From assembly GCF_004358165.1 (NCBI RefSeq), contig NZ_SMTG01000002.1, positions 1,488,001 through 1,552,000 of the forward strand: a DNA stretch of 64,000 nt, in the 5' to 3' direction. The position numbers and the translations under genes are program-made. The stretch comes from Luteimonas terrae. Its GTDB lineage: Bacteria > Pseudomonadota > Gammaproteobacteria > Xanthomonadales > Xanthomonadaceae. Under the pieces are notes generated by a model. That model had not been told where the DNA came from. It worked only from the letters and a program-made list of their open reading frames with translations, and did not search any database. Numbering within the stretch: position 1 is the stretch's first letter; every line of letters starts with the position of its first letter. Shown one piece after another: positions 17,799-28,291 of this stretch.

Positions 17799-18740
17799 AT
17801 GCAGTCCACGACCAAAGCCCACTGGCAGATCCACTTCTGCGTCCTGCTGTGGGGCTTCACCGCCATCCTCGGCAAGCTGATCACCCTGCCCGCGCTGCCG
17901 CTGGTGTGGTGGCGCATGCTCTTGGTCGCCGGCACGCTGATGCTGGTGCCGCGCGTCTGGCGCGGATTGCGCGCCCTGCCGCCCCGGCTGCTGCTGGCCT
18001 ACGCCGGCGTCGGCGCCCTGGTCGCGCTGCACTGGCTGACCTTCTACGGCGCGGTGAAGCTCGCCAACGCCTCGGTCGCGGCGACCTGCATGGCATTGGC
18101 GACGGTGTTCATCGCACTGATCGAGCCGCTGGTCGCGCGCAGCCGGTTCTCGTGGCGCGAACTGGCGCTGGGCGTCGCGGTGCTGCCGGGCGTCGCGCTG
18201 GTCGTGGGCGGCATTCCCGACGGCATGCGGGTGGGCGTGGCGGTCGGCGCGCTGTCGGCGCTGTTCGTGGCCTGCTTCGGCTCGCTCAACAAGCGGCTGG
18301 TCGAACGTGCCGACCCGCTCACCGTCACTGCGCTCGAACTCGGCGCCGGCACGCTGACGCTGACCCTGCTCGCGCCCTTGATGCCGCTGCTGTTCCCGGC
18401 ATTCGCCGGCAGTCTGCTGACCTTGCCCGGCCTGCATGACGCCGGCTACCTGCTGCTGCTCGCCTTCGCCTGCACGCTGCTGCCGTTCGCGCTGTCGCTG
18501 GTCGCGCTGCGGCACATGAGCGCGTTCGCCGCGCAGCTGGCGGTGAACCTCGAACCGGTCTACGCGATCGCTCTGGCGATCCTGCTGCTCGGCGAACAGC
18601 ACGAACTGACCCCGCGCTTCTATGCCGGCGTCGCGATCATCCTCGCCGCGGTGCTGGTGTACCCGCTGCTGTCGCGGCCGCGGCGCATCGTGCATCCGGA
18701 GAACCTCGCGTCCGGCGAGGCCAAACAGATCGCCGACTGA
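17799..18740 (+). CDS. EamA/DMT family transporter
   Basis: 313 aa from the ATG at 17799. Ten predicted membrane segments form two EamA repeats: first HFCVLLWGFTAILGKLITLP through VVGGIPDG, second VGALSALFVACFGSLNKRLV to VYPLLSRP. Conserved marks are HWLTFYGAVKLANASVAAT and the second-half AFAAQLAVNLEPVYAIALAI. Members export amino acids or other metabolites; the substrate is not predictable. It is 60 bp downstream of the TLC-like gene on the same strand but has its own -10-like motif. It converges with the diguanylate cyclase. Confidence 0.85.
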   Translation: MQSTTKAHWQIHFCVLLWGFTAILGKLITLPALPLVWWRMLLVAGTLMLVPRVWRGLRALPPRLLLAYAGVGALVALHWLTFYGAVKLANASVAATCMALATVFIALIEPLVARSRFSWRELALGVAVLPGVALVVGGIPDGMRVGVAVGALSALFVACFGSLNKRLVERADPLTVTALELGAGTLTLTLLAPLMPLLFPAFAGSLLTLPGLHDAGYLLLLAFACTLLPFALSLVALRHMSAFAAQLAVNLEPVYAIALAILLLGEQHELTPRFYAGVAIILAAVLVYPLLSRPRRIVHPENLASGEAKQIAD

Positions 18741-18765
18741 CGGCCGCAACCGGCGGCGCGGCGCC

Positions 18766-19836
18766 TCAGGGCAATGCGCACACCCGGTCGCGACCTTCCC
18801 GTTTGGCCTTGTACAGCGACTGGTCGGCGCGTGACAGCAGCGACGAGGCGTCCTCGCCCGCGTGCAGGGTGGCGACACCGATGCTGATCGTCACCGGCAG
18901 GCCGGTGGGCATCGCGGCCACGGCCTCGCGCAGATATTCCGATTCGCGCGCCGCCTGCTCCAGGCTGCGACCCGGCAGCAGGCGCACGAACTCCTCGCCA
19001 CCGAACCGCGCCACGCGCCCGCGCGCTGCCTCGGTGGACAGCAGCATCGCGCCGAGGGACTGCAGCACGCGATCGCCCTCGGCATGGCCGTGCAGGTCGT
19101 TGATCGATTTGAAGTGGTCGATGTCGACGATCGCCACCGACAGCGGCGTGCCGAGCGCATGCGCCTGGACGATGGCCTGCTCGAGTGTGCGCGAGAACGC
19201 GCGGCGGTTCGCCAGGCCGGTCAGCGGGTCGGTCAGCGATTGTTCCTCCAGATCCGCGTTCTGGTTCTCGAGCTCCTGCTGGTAATGCAGCAGCTGCTGC
19301 TCGTACCAGCCTCGCTCCTCGATCTGCAGGTGCAGTTCCCTGCTGATCCGGTGCAGCTCCATCAGCCGCGTCGCCTGGCGCGACAGCGCCTCGAGCGCCG
19401 TGCGTTGCGCCGGCTCCAGCTCGCGCGGCTTGTCGTCGATCACACAGAACGTGCCCATCGGCTGTCCATTGGCCGCGCGCAGCGGCGCGCCCGCATAGAA
19501 GCGCACGTTGGGCGCGCCCGTCACCAGCGGGTTGTCGCTGAAGCGCGCATCCTTCCGCGCGTCCCGCACGACCATGGTCTCGCCGGGGTCGAGAATGGCA
19601 TGCGCGCAGAACGCCACCTCGCGCGCGGTGCCGTCGCCATCCACGCCCTGCGCGGACTTGAACCACTGGCGGTCATGGTCGATCAGCGTGATCACCGCCA
19701 TCGGCACGTCGCAGATCGCCGCGGCGATCGCGACGAGATCGTCGTAGGCCGCCTCGCGTGGGGTGTCGAGGATGCGATAGGCATCCAGCGTGGCCTGCCG
19801 CGCGGCCTCGTCGGCGGGCAGCGGCGGGCGGATCAT
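18766..19836 (-). CDS. GAF-GGDEF diguanylate cyclase
   Basis: About 356 aa from the ATG at 19836 (MIRPPLPADEAARQ). The GAF domain covers about residues 25-160 (VPMAVITLIDHDRQWFKSAQ, FYAGAPLRAANGQPMGTFCV). A coiled linker with LHYQQELENQNADLEEQSLT leads into the GGDEF domain DPLTGLANRRAF, with catalytic RFGGEEF intact. The product should be c-di-GMP from two GTP. The RxxD inhibitory site five residues before GGEEF is absent (AARG), so product feedback at that site is unlikely. The GAF domain resembles those of cytosolic light- or redox-linked sensors, but its ligand is unknown. Confidence 0.88.
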   Translation of the reverse strand: MIRPPLPADEAARQATLDAYRILDTPREAAYDDLVAIAAAICDVPMAVITLIDHDRQWFKSAQGVDGDGTAREVAFCAHAILDPGETMVVRDARKDARFSDNPLVTGAPNVRFYAGAPLRAANGQPMGTFCVIDDKPRELEPAQRTALEALSRQATRLMELHRISRELHLQIEERGWYEQQLLHYQQELENQNADLEEQSLTDPLTGLANRRAFSRTLEQAIVQAHALGTPLSVAIVDIDHFKSINDLHGHAEGDRVLQSLGAMLLSTEAARGRVARFGGEEFVRLLPGRSLEQAARESEYLREAVAAMPTGLPVTISIGVATLHAGEDASSLLSRADQSLYKAKREGRDRVCALP

Positions 19837-19999
19837 GCGCAGCGTGCGCGTACGGGGCGCACTCGGAATGCGGACATCGCAGACTCCCTGAACAAACCGG
19901 TCGCACGGTAGCGTACCGAAGCTGACTGCGCGCTCTGCGTGATCGGTCAGGGTCGACGGATGTGACGTGTCGCACATCGAGCACCGTGGACCCGATGCC

Positions 20000-20011
20000 G
20001 GATAATGCGCG
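20000..20011 (+). promoter_or_regulatory. Possible extended -10 element upstream of the S4 protein
   Basis: GGATAATGCGCG, identical to the 12-mer at 17768-17779, lies 21 bp upstream of the ATG at 20033. The repeat of motif and spacing supports a promoter -10, but no clear -35 is present. Confidence 0.38.
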
Positions 20012-20032
20012 GCCGCCCTGCGAGACCTGCCG

Positions 20033-20263
20033 ATGCCTACCCCGATCGAAATTCCGCTGGAAGGCGGCCGCGATCACGTCGAACTCAACCAGCTACTCAA
20101 GCTGGCCGGACTCTGCGACAGCGGGGGTGCGGGCAAGGCGATCGTGGCCAGCGGCGCGGTCTTCGTCGATGGCGCGGTGGAGCTGCGCAAGACCTGCAAG
20201 ATCCGCGCGGGCCAGACCGTCGAGCTCGATGGCCATGTGGTGCAGGTCATCGCCGGCATCTGA
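20033..20263 (+). CDS. ybcJ: S4-domain RNA-binding protein (YbcJ-like)
   Basis: 76 aa, close to E. coli YbcJ (70 aa). The S4 fold is visible in LNQLLKLAGLCDSGGAGKAI, then ASGAVFVDGAVELRKTCKIR and GQTVELDG. Family proteins are small cytoplasmic RNA binders; a ribosome or RNA-modification role is suggested but not settled. The ATG at 20033 is preceded by a -10-like motif. It converges with the DUF4019 gene, with a GC hairpin between. Confidence 0.85.
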   Translation: MPTPIEIPLEGGRDHVELNQLLKLAGLCDSGGAGKAIVASGAVFVDGAVELRKTCKIRAGQTVELDGHVVQVIAGI

Positions 20264-20277
20264 GCCCGGATACGCGA

Positions 20278-20297
20278 ACGGCGCCCGCAGGCGCCGT
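20278..20297. terminator. GC stem-loop between convergent genes
   Basis: A perfect 8-bp stem ACGGCGCC / GGCGCCGT with CGCA loop lies between the S4 gene and the DUF4019 gene. There is no T-tract, so termination is plausible but unproven. Confidence 0.4.
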
Positions 20298-20319
20298 CCG
20301 GAACCGCGGAAATCGAGGC

Positions 20320-20826
20320 TCAGCGAAGGCTGTAGCCCGACACGCGCCAGGTGCGATCCTCGTCGAGACGGAACGACACCAGTTCGCGCACCGCCTGCGG
20401 CTGGCTGGCGAACGTGGTCGGCGAGGCGACGTTGATGTAGATGCCTTCCGGCACGGCTTCGCCGGCGCGGAACTGCGAACGGCTCACGACCGGCTGGTCG
20501 CGCTTGGTCGGCGCGCCGAGGCGGTTGCGGTCGATGTTGATCTGGCGGACGAATTCGTCGCGCGTCACTGCGCCCTTCATCGTCGCCGAAGCGCCGTCCC
20601 ACACCTCACCGGCGCGGTTGCCGTCGATCATCTGCATGACCTGCAGCGCGGCGGCGCCCATTTCGGCGTCCTGGCGCGCGACCTGGGCCTGCTGTTCGGG
20701 CGTGAGCTGCTGCTGGGCGGCGGCGCCCGGCTGCGCGGCGGGCTGGGCCGCGGGTTGCTGCGCATTGGCGGCGGTGGCGATGGCCATCAGCAGAGCGGCC
20801 GACAACGACAGACGTAGGGTGTTCAT
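20320..20826 (-). CDS. Secreted DUF4019 domain protein
   Basis: 168 aa. The signal peptide MNTLRLSLSAALLMAIATAANAQQ is followed by an Ala/Pro/Gln-rich linker and then the DUF4019 region (MIDGNRAGEVWDGASATMKG, REFVxQ-like DEFVRQINIDRNRLG, YINVASPTTF). It ends in DEDRTWRVSGYSLR. Start ATG at 20826 follows GAGGA by 9 bases. Function is unknown; it is expected in the periplasm. It is divergent from the DUF2207 gene. Confidence 0.8.
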   Translation of the reverse strand: MNTLRLSLSAALLMAIATAANAQQPAAQPAAQPGAAAQQQLTPEQQAQVARQDAEMGAAALQVMQMIDGNRAGEVWDGASATMKGAVTRDEFVRQINIDRNRLGAPTKRDQPVVSRSQFRAGEAVPEGIYINVASPTTFASQPQAVRELVSFRLDEDRTWRVSGYSLR

Positions 20827-21000
20827 TCGTGACGTTCCTCGCGGGACTGCAGTGAAGTGGAGCGAGTGTACGCGCTGGCCGCCTTGCGACAAGCACCGCT
20901 GCCACCCGGGGTAACCCCGGATGGACCCGTCGCGCGCAGGGGGTATGCTCGGGCGCTTCGCCCGGAATTCCGTATCGCCCCATGGCATGTGCGCCCGACA

Positions 21001-22746
21001 TTGCAGGCCGTCGCCGGTGACCGCGGTGTACGCGATGGCTGGCGTGGGTGCGGTGCTGCGGGCCCGGGCGGTCGCCATGGAGCCGGCGCCCTGATCCGCT
21101 GCGCGCTCCTGCTGCTGATCTGTCTCGCCGCGCCTGCGTGGGCGCAGGAGCGGATCCTCCGTCACGACGTGGACGTGCGCGTGCTCGCGGACGGCCGGCT
21201 CGACATCACCGAGCGCATCGAACTGCGTGCCGAAGGCCGCGCCTTCCGCCACGGCATCGTCCGCGACCTGCCGGTCCGATACCGCGGTCTGGGCGACGAG
21301 GCGGTCGTCGCGGACATCCAGATTCTCGACGTGTTGCGCGACGGCCGAACCGAGCCCTGGCGCACCGAACGGATCGGCCGCGTGCTGCGCCTGCACAGTG
21401 GCGACGCCGGTCATCTGCAGGTGCCCTCCGAGCCGGTCTACACCCTGCGCTACCGCACCATGCGCCAGGTCCAGCCGGGCGTGGTCTCGCTCGAGGCGAT
21501 CGGCAGCGACCAGGCCGTGCCGGTCGAACAGGGCACGGTCACGGTGACCCTGCCGCGGGCGGTTCCGGTCGGCGACCTACAGGCCGCCGGACTGACCGGC
21601 GCGTCCGGCCGCGACTTCCACGTGGCGCTGTCGGCGGCCGGCAGTGCGCGCTGGACACTCACGCAGGCACTGGCGCCGCACACGGGACTGCGCGTGCGCC
21701 TGACGTTCCCGCAGGACGTGGTCGCCGCGTCCGGCAGCCGCGACCACGTGCGCTGGTGGCTGCAGGACCATGCCGGCCTGTTGCTCGCACTGGCCGGCCT
21801 GCTGGCGCTGGCCGTCTACTGCGTGCTGCGCTGGCGTCACGTGCGCCAGCCGCAGGCGTTCGGTGCGGTGCCCGAACAGCGCGAGCCGCCGCCCGGTTTC
21901 TCGCCCGCCGGCCTGCGCTTCATGCGCCGCATGCGTCACGATCCGCGCGGGTTCGCCGCCGACCTGCTGGCCGCCGCCGTCGACGACCATCTGCGCATCC
22001 GCCGCCTGCCGACCGCGACGCGCACCGGATGGCGGCTCGAACGCACGCGTGAAGGCGCGCAGACCCTGCCGACGATGGAACAGCGTGCCCAGCTGACGGC
22101 CCTGCTGCCGGGGTCGGACGACACGGTCGACCTGCGCAGCCGCGAGCATGCCCGCATCGCCCGCGCCTGCCGGGCGCACGAGCTGGCCCTGCGCAAGCGG
22201 TTCGTGCCCGCCTTCTTCCGCGCGCACGCCGGCAGCATCCTCGGTGCGTTGCTGATCGCGATCGCCACCGCGGTGCCTGCGTTGTGGCTGTCCTGGCACG
22301 CGCCCGTCCTGCCGGCCACTGCGCTCGTGGTCGCGCTGATGCTGCCGATGCTGATCGCGTTCGCGGTGCTGGTGCGCGCGCCGACCGCGGAGGGCCGACG
22401 GTTGCTGGAGCAGACCGAAGGTCTGCGGCGCCATCTGCTGGGCGCCGCAAAATCCGGTCGACGCCAGCACGACGACGTCCTCCCGCTCGACGCCACGCGC
22501 TACGCCCGCCTGCTGCCCTACGCGGTCGCGCTGGACGTCGAGGACGCGTGGACCCGGGCCTTCGCTGCGTCGGTCGGCCCCCAGCCGGCCGTGGCGGCCG
22601 TCGCGGGGTTCGACTGGTATCGCGGACTCGAGGTCACCGACCTCTCGCGCTTCAGCCGTTCGATGGGTGACAGCCTCGCGGCACGGATCGCGGCGACGTC
22701 GCGGCCGAAGAAGAAGGCGCCGGCGCCACAGCCGCCCCGCGGCTGA
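21001..22746 (+). CDS. DUF2207 domain membrane protein
   Basis: About 580 aa; the start is uncertain. The mature region begins after a signal peptide IRCALLLLICLAAPAWAQE encoded from about 21094. A CTG at 21091, nine bases after GGAG, would give an ideal signal peptide. TTG at 21001 and GTG at 20989 or 20857 are the nearest standard starts. The DUF2207 beta domain includes LDITERIELRAEGRAFRHGI and DLPVRYRGLG. Membrane segments lie near AGLLLALAGLLALAVYCVLR and ILGALLIAIATAVPALWLSW. The C-terminal soluble part ends Lys/Pro-rich. These are predicted membrane proteins of unknown function. Confidence 0.78.
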   Translation: MQAVAGDRGVRDGWRGCGAAGPGGRHGAGALIRCALLLLICLAAPAWAQERILRHDVDVRVLADGRLDITERIELRAEGRAFRHGIVRDLPVRYRGLGDEAVVADIQILDVLRDGRTEPWRTERIGRVLRLHSGDAGHLQVPSEPVYTLRYRTMRQVQPGVVSLEAIGSDQAVPVEQGTVTVTLPRAVPVGDLQAAGLTGASGRDFHVALSAAGSARWTLTQALAPHTGLRVRLTFPQDVVAASGSRDHVRWWLQDHAGLLLALAGLLALAVYCVLRWRHVRQPQAFGAVPEQREPPPGFSPAGLRFMRRMRHDPRGFAADLLAAAVDDHLRIRRLPTATRTGWRLERTREGAQTLPTMEQRAQLTALLPGSDDTVDLRSREHARIARACRAHELALRKRFVPAFFRAHAGSILGALLIAIATAVPALWLSWHAPVLPATALVVALMLPMLIAFAVLVRAPTAEGRRLLEQTEGLRRHLLGAAKSGRRQHDDVLPLDATRYARLLPYAVALDVEDAWTRAFAASVGPQPAVAAVAGFDWYRGLEVTDLSRFSRSMGDSLAARIAATSRPKKKAPAPQPPRG

Positions 22747-22951
22747 GAGTCCATATCCCGGCTCGCATGCGATCCGCATGTAGGGCAGGCGATCCGACAC
22801 GCGGAAAGCGCGCTTGCGCGCGATTCTCCAACGGCAACCGAGGCGACGTCGTGCGACGGTGCGCCTGCACCCAACCCTCGCCGGAAACGCAGTTCGATCT
22901 GGTCGGTTCCACTATCGCAATTGCGACCAGGGTCGCGACAACCGGGTCAGA

Positions 22952-23407
22952 TCATCGTTCGAGATACTGCGCGCCCGGTCCACGCGCCCCGGCGACATCG
23001 TCCGGATTGCGCAACGGACAGGCCATCAGCGACAGGCAGCCGCAGCCGATGCAGCCGTCGAGCTGGTCGCGCAGTCGCGTGAGCTGGTCGATCCGCGCGT
23101 CGAGTTCCGCGCGCCAGCGTCGCGACAGCCGGGTCCAATCGGCCGTGGTCGGCGTGCGGCCGTCGGGCAGCGTGTCGAGCGCCTCGCGGATCGAGGCCAG
23201 CGGAATGCCCGCACGCTGCGCGACCTTGATGATCGCGACCCGCCGCAGCACCTCGCGCCCGTAGCGGCGCTGGTTGCCGGCGTTGCGGCCGCCCTGGATC
23301 AGGCCCTGCCGCTCGTAGAAATGCAACGCCGAAACCGACACGCCGCTGCGCGCCGCCAGTTCGCCAACCGAGAGCACTTCGTCCGGGCGGCGTAATCGCG
23401 TCGCCAT
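22952..23407 (-). CDS. soxR: Redox-sensitive transcriptional activator SoxR
   Basis: 151 aa. A MerR-type helix-turn-helix ([20 protein letters not shown]) is followed by [20 protein letters not shown]. The C-terminal [2Fe-2S] cluster loop [12 protein letters not shown] matches the CxxCxCx5C of SoxR, then PLRN. In non-enteric bacteria SoxR directly controls genes for redox-cycling compounds rather than soxS. The divergent gene 23476-24504 shares a SoxR-type promoter in the 68-bp spacer, making it the likely direct target. Start ATG at 23407. Confidence 0.95.
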   Translation of the reverse strand: MATRLRRPDEVLSVGELAARSGVSVSALHFYERQGLIQGGRNAGNQRRYGREVLRRVAIIKVAQRAGIPLASIREALDTLPDGRTPTTADWTRLSRRWRAELDARIDQLTRLRDQLDGCIGCGCLSLMACPLRNPDDVAGARGPGAQYLER

Positions 23408-23410
23408 CGC

Positions 23411-23441
23411 TTGACCTCAACATTGGTTGAGGTCCTAGCCT
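23411..23441 (+). promoter_or_regulatory. SoxR-controlled promoter with SoxR box
   Basis: The dyad CCTCAA-CATTGG-TTGAGG (23415-23432; one base pair longer each side) matches the SoxR box form CCTCAA...TTGAGG. It lies between TTGACC (-35, 23411-23416) and TAGCCT (-10, 23436-23441) with a 19-bp spacer. This is the lengthened spacer expected for MerR-family activated promoters. It points to the quinone oxidoreductase gene on the plus strand. Confidence 0.88.
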
Positions 23442-23475
23442 GCGCGCCATTCCTCTTGGTGTCCATGGCCGACCG

Positions 23476-24504
23476 ATGACCTTCGACGATTCCACGCCGC
23501 AGCCCACGCCCGCAGCCGACGATGTCGCCCCGGGCGCTGTCGCCGACGAGACCATGCACGCCCTCGCCTTCCCGCGCTTCGGCGGTCCGGACGTGGTCTC
23601 GCTCGTCGAGCGGCCGATCCCGCTGCCCGGTCCCGGACAGGCGCTGGTGCGGGTGCTGTCGGCCGGCTTCGGTCCCTGGGACGTGCTGGAGCGTGAAGGC
23701 GCGCTCGCACCGTTTGCGGAAGGCGCGCCGGTATTTCCCTACGTGCCGGGCGCCGAGGGCGCCGGCACCGTGGTCGAGGTCGGCGTGGGCGTGCAGAAGT
23801 GGCGCGAGGGCGACCGCGTCTGCGGCCTGCTGCCGTTGCGCAGTCCCAAGGACGGTTTCCACGCGCAGTTCGTCGTCGTGGATGCCGACCGGCTGTGGCC
23901 GGTCCCGGCCAGGCTGACCCTGTCGCAGGCGGCCGCCCTGCCGGTCGACGGCGGTCTGGCGATGCACGCCGTCGCGGTCGCGCTGGCGGCCGGCCCCGGC
24001 GACGCGGTGCTGGTATTCGGCGCCAGCGGCGGCATCGGCCACATGGCGCTGCAATTCGCACGCCAGCGTGGCGCGCGGGTACTGGCGGTCGCCTCGGGCG
24101 CCGACGGCGTGGCCCTGGCCGAGCGTCTCGGCGCGGACATGGCGATCGACGGGCGTCGCCACGCCCTGGCCCCCGCGCTGCGGATCTTCGCGCCCGACGG
24201 TCTCGACGCCGCCCTGCTGACCGCGACGATCACCGATGCCGGCGCAATCGTCGCGGCGCTGCGCCCGGGCGGCCGCATCGCCTGGCCGCACGGGGTCACC
24301 CCGCCGCCGGCCCGCGACGACATCGCGGTCGCGGCCTTCGGCGCGAGCGCTGGCGCGCTGCAGGTGCATGCGGCCTGCCGGGCCGCGGCCCGCAGCCCCT
24401 TCCACCTGCACATCGACGCGCGGTTCCCGCTGGCCGACGCGGCGGCGGCCGCGCGGGCGATCGGCCGCCATCATCTCGGACGGATCGTGCTCGACGTCCC
24501 CTGA
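23476..24504 (+). CDS. NADPH:quinone oxidoreductase-like MDR-family dehydrogenase (SoxR target)
   Basis: 342 aa. Medium-chain reductase features are the GroES-like N-terminus MHALAFPRFGGPDVVSLVER and the Rossmann motif VLVFGASGGIGHMALQFA. It has no structural or catalytic zinc cysteines, as in zeta-crystallin-type quinone reductases. The predicted role is NADPH-dependent reduction of quinones or unsaturated carbonyls. It is transcribed from a SoxR-type promoter divergent from soxR. An N-terminal 26-aa extension precedes the usual start, so the Met in DETMHALAF is an alternative start. Confidence 0.85.
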   Translation: MTFDDSTPQPTPAADDVAPGAVADETMHALAFPRFGGPDVVSLVERPIPLPGPGQALVRVLSAGFGPWDVLEREGALAPFAEGAPVFPYVPGAEGAGTVVEVGVGVQKWREGDRVCGLLPLRSPKDGFHAQFVVVDADRLWPVPARLTLSQAAALPVDGGLAMHAVAVALAAGPGDAVLVFGASGGIGHMALQFARQRGARVLAVASGADGVALAERLGADMAIDGRRHALAPALRIFAPDGLDAALLTATITDAGAIVAALRPGGRIAWPHGVTPPPARDDIAVAAFGASAGALQVHAACRAAARSPFHLHIDARFPLADAAAAARAIGRHHLGRIVLDVP

Positions 24505-24605
24505 CCGGTCCGCTGCGTCCTTTCCGTCGTCGCGACATCCCGCACCGCCATCGCCGACAATAGGCGGCTTCCCCGCGCGCCCCACGCGCCGCATCTGGAT
24601 TGACC

Positions 24606-26438
<1,833 letters not shown>

Positions 26439-26891
26439 TGCTTCGGCGTCTGAATCCTTCCCCCTCAGCCTGATGCGTGTCGTGACTCGACTTGCGACCC
26501 ACTGACGTCCTCCCCCGCCCTGCGAGGGAGCTTAGGTAAGGGCGAACCGTCCGGGCGCAGCAATGCCCGCGTGCGGACTCGGTTGAGCGATCGCGCCCGG
26601 TGCATTGCAGCTCGCACGTCCGGTTTGCCCCCATCCCAGCCTTCCCCCGCACGCGGGGAAGGGGCAGATTGCGACGCTCGTGGCTTGGCTGGGACACGAC
26701 GCTGATCAGGCCCCGCTCAGTGGGGCAGGTGTCCGGAAGGTGGATGAGGAGGCTTCTGGAGCATTGCCGGTAGCGCCCCGCCCTCACCCGACGCGCTTCG
26801 CGCGTCGACCCCGGATCAAGTCCGGGGCAGGCGCTCTTCCGGAGGGAGAGGTGTTCAACGCGCGCCAGTCGATACGGACGCGACCCGATGC
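26439..26891. repeat. Non-coding mosaic of GC-rich stem-loop repeats
   Basis: This 453-bp spacer holds no gene I can support. It contains several hairpins: CCTTCCCC...GGGGAAGG at 26640-26662, GACGCGC TTC GCGCGTC near 26790-26806, and CCCCGGATCAAGTCCGGGG at 26809-26827. Short stretches such as CCCCCATCCCAGCC and CCTCACCCGACGCG are of the dispersed kind that give spurious Arg/Pro-rich reading frames. Such repeats often mark intergenic ends in this bacterial family. Confidence 0.6.
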
Positions 26892-28166
26892 TCAATCGCG
26901 GATCGGCGTCTCCGCCTCGCCCTCGCTGGTCGCGGCGTCGCCTGCGTCGGCCGGCTCGCTCGCCGTGGGCGATTCGGCCGTGCTGGCCGCGTCGGCGGGC
27001 GCCGGCCGTGCCGGTGCGGGCTTGGGCTGACGTGCGGCCGGCCGCGGTTCACCGATCGGCACGCCGAGGATGCGCAGGCGACTCGCATTGCCGGCGGCGG
27101 CGGCCAGTGCATCGACCAGGTCGAACTCCGACAGCGGGCTTTCGGTCGGGCACTGTTCGTCCGGGAAGCCGTACTTGGTGCGCAGTTCCAGCCCGCAGTT
27201 CGCCATCTGCTCGACGTCGCGATCGGGCGCGTTGCAGGTGCTGTCGAACGCGCGCACATAGGCATCGCGTCGGGCGACGAAATCCTGTCCGCACTTGCGC
27301 ATCAGCCGCAGACGGTCGAGGTCGTCCTGCGCGGGGTTCACGCCGTCGAGGCCGTAGAGCTTGAGCTCGTCGGGTGTGAGGATGCGCAGGCTGCGGTTGG
27401 GCACGGCCATCATCAGATCGGCCACCGCCACCGCGGCGCCGTTGCGCTCGAGGTAGTCGCGCACGCGCCCGTAGACCGCGCGCAGTTCTCGGTTGAGCTC
27501 GGCGCGCGTGGTCGCGCTCGAACTCATGCGGATGATCCGGTGGATGCCGACGCGGCCACCGATCAGGCGCGTGTCGCCGCCGGCCAGGAGGAACACGCAG
27601 GAGCTGTGACAGACCGCGCCCTCGCGCACCCAGATGGTCCAGCGGGTGCCCGCGATCACGTCACCGGCGCGGATCGCTTCTTCGACCATGCCGCCGCTCG
27701 AGTCGATGTCGAGCACGCGCTTGCCGATCTTCAACTCGTCCGCCACCGACGCCAGCCGCTGCACCAGCCGGGTGAAGTCCTGCGTGACCCGGCCCTTGAA
27801 GCGCAGCCGGGCCACGCCGCGTTCGGCGCACGGTTCCAGCGCCGCGTGCAGCGCGTCGTGATCGAACGCCGACAGCACGTCACCGTCGCCGGCGTTGGCG
27901 TAATCCAGTTCGCAGCTGATCGACGCGGTCGCGCCGGCCAGCGTCATCGGCGCCCAGTCCACTGCCGTCGGGTCGGGATCGGTCACCGGCGCCGGTTCCG
28001 GCGCCGTGTCCACGTCGACCGGTGCGGTACTGACCGCACCGCCCTCCTCCGGGCTGGCGACCTCCACCGTTTCGACCGGCGGCGGTGGCTCGGCCGGCCG
28101 CTGGCACGCGGACAGCGCGACGCAGGCGGTCATCAGCAGGGGCAATGGCAGGCGCCGGATCGACAT
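26892..28166 (-). CDS. Lipoprotein with periplasmic ClpP-like (COG3904) domain
   Basis: 424 aa from the ATG at 28166. The lipoprotein signal is MSIRRLPLPLLMTACVALSA with Cys next (LSAC). A Pro/Val-rich linker follows. The central domain has VLDIDSSGGMVEEAIRAGDV, then GAVCHSSCVFLLAGGDTRLI and GGRVGIHRI. This CxSSC...G...R...GIHR pattern belongs to COG3904-type predicted periplasmic proteins with a ClpP/crotonase fold. A Ser in CHSSC is the candidate nucleophile. The C-terminal tail is Ala/Pro-rich. The role is unknown; a membrane-anchored periplasmic hydrolase is inferred. Confidence 0.75.
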   Translation of the reverse strand: MSIRRLPLPLLMTACVALSACQRPAEPPPPVETVEVASPEEGGAVSTAPVDVDTAPEPAPVTDPDPTAVDWAPMTLAGATASISCELDYANAGDGDVLSAFDHDALHAALEPCAERGVARLRFKGRVTQDFTRLVQRLASVADELKIGKRVLDIDSSGGMVEEAIRAGDVIAGTRWTIWVREGAVCHSSCVFLLAGGDTRLIGGRVGIHRIIRMSSSATTRAELNRELRAVYGRVRDYLERNGAAVAVADLMMAVPNRSLRILTPDELKLYGLDGVNPAQDDLDRLRLMRKCGQDFVARRDAYVRAFDSTCNAPDRDVEQMANCGLELRTKYGFPDEQCPTESPLSEFDLVDALAAAAGNASRLRILGVPIGEPRPAARQPKPAPARPAPADAASTAESPTASEPADAGDAATSEGEAETPIRD

Positions 28167-28291
28167 CGACAACGGAACTCCAGGCAGCGCATCCGCCACG
28201 GATACGCATCGCCGTTCAGTCTAGAGCTTGCGCCCGGTCACGGACGAATGCGGAATGAATGTGGACGCCGCTTTCACGACGCCGCCCTCGC

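Noticed and set aside
16380-18878. A minus-strand frame of about 830 codons over two transporters
   Set aside because: It is extremely Gln/Arg/His-rich and antisense to two transporters with clear membrane segments.
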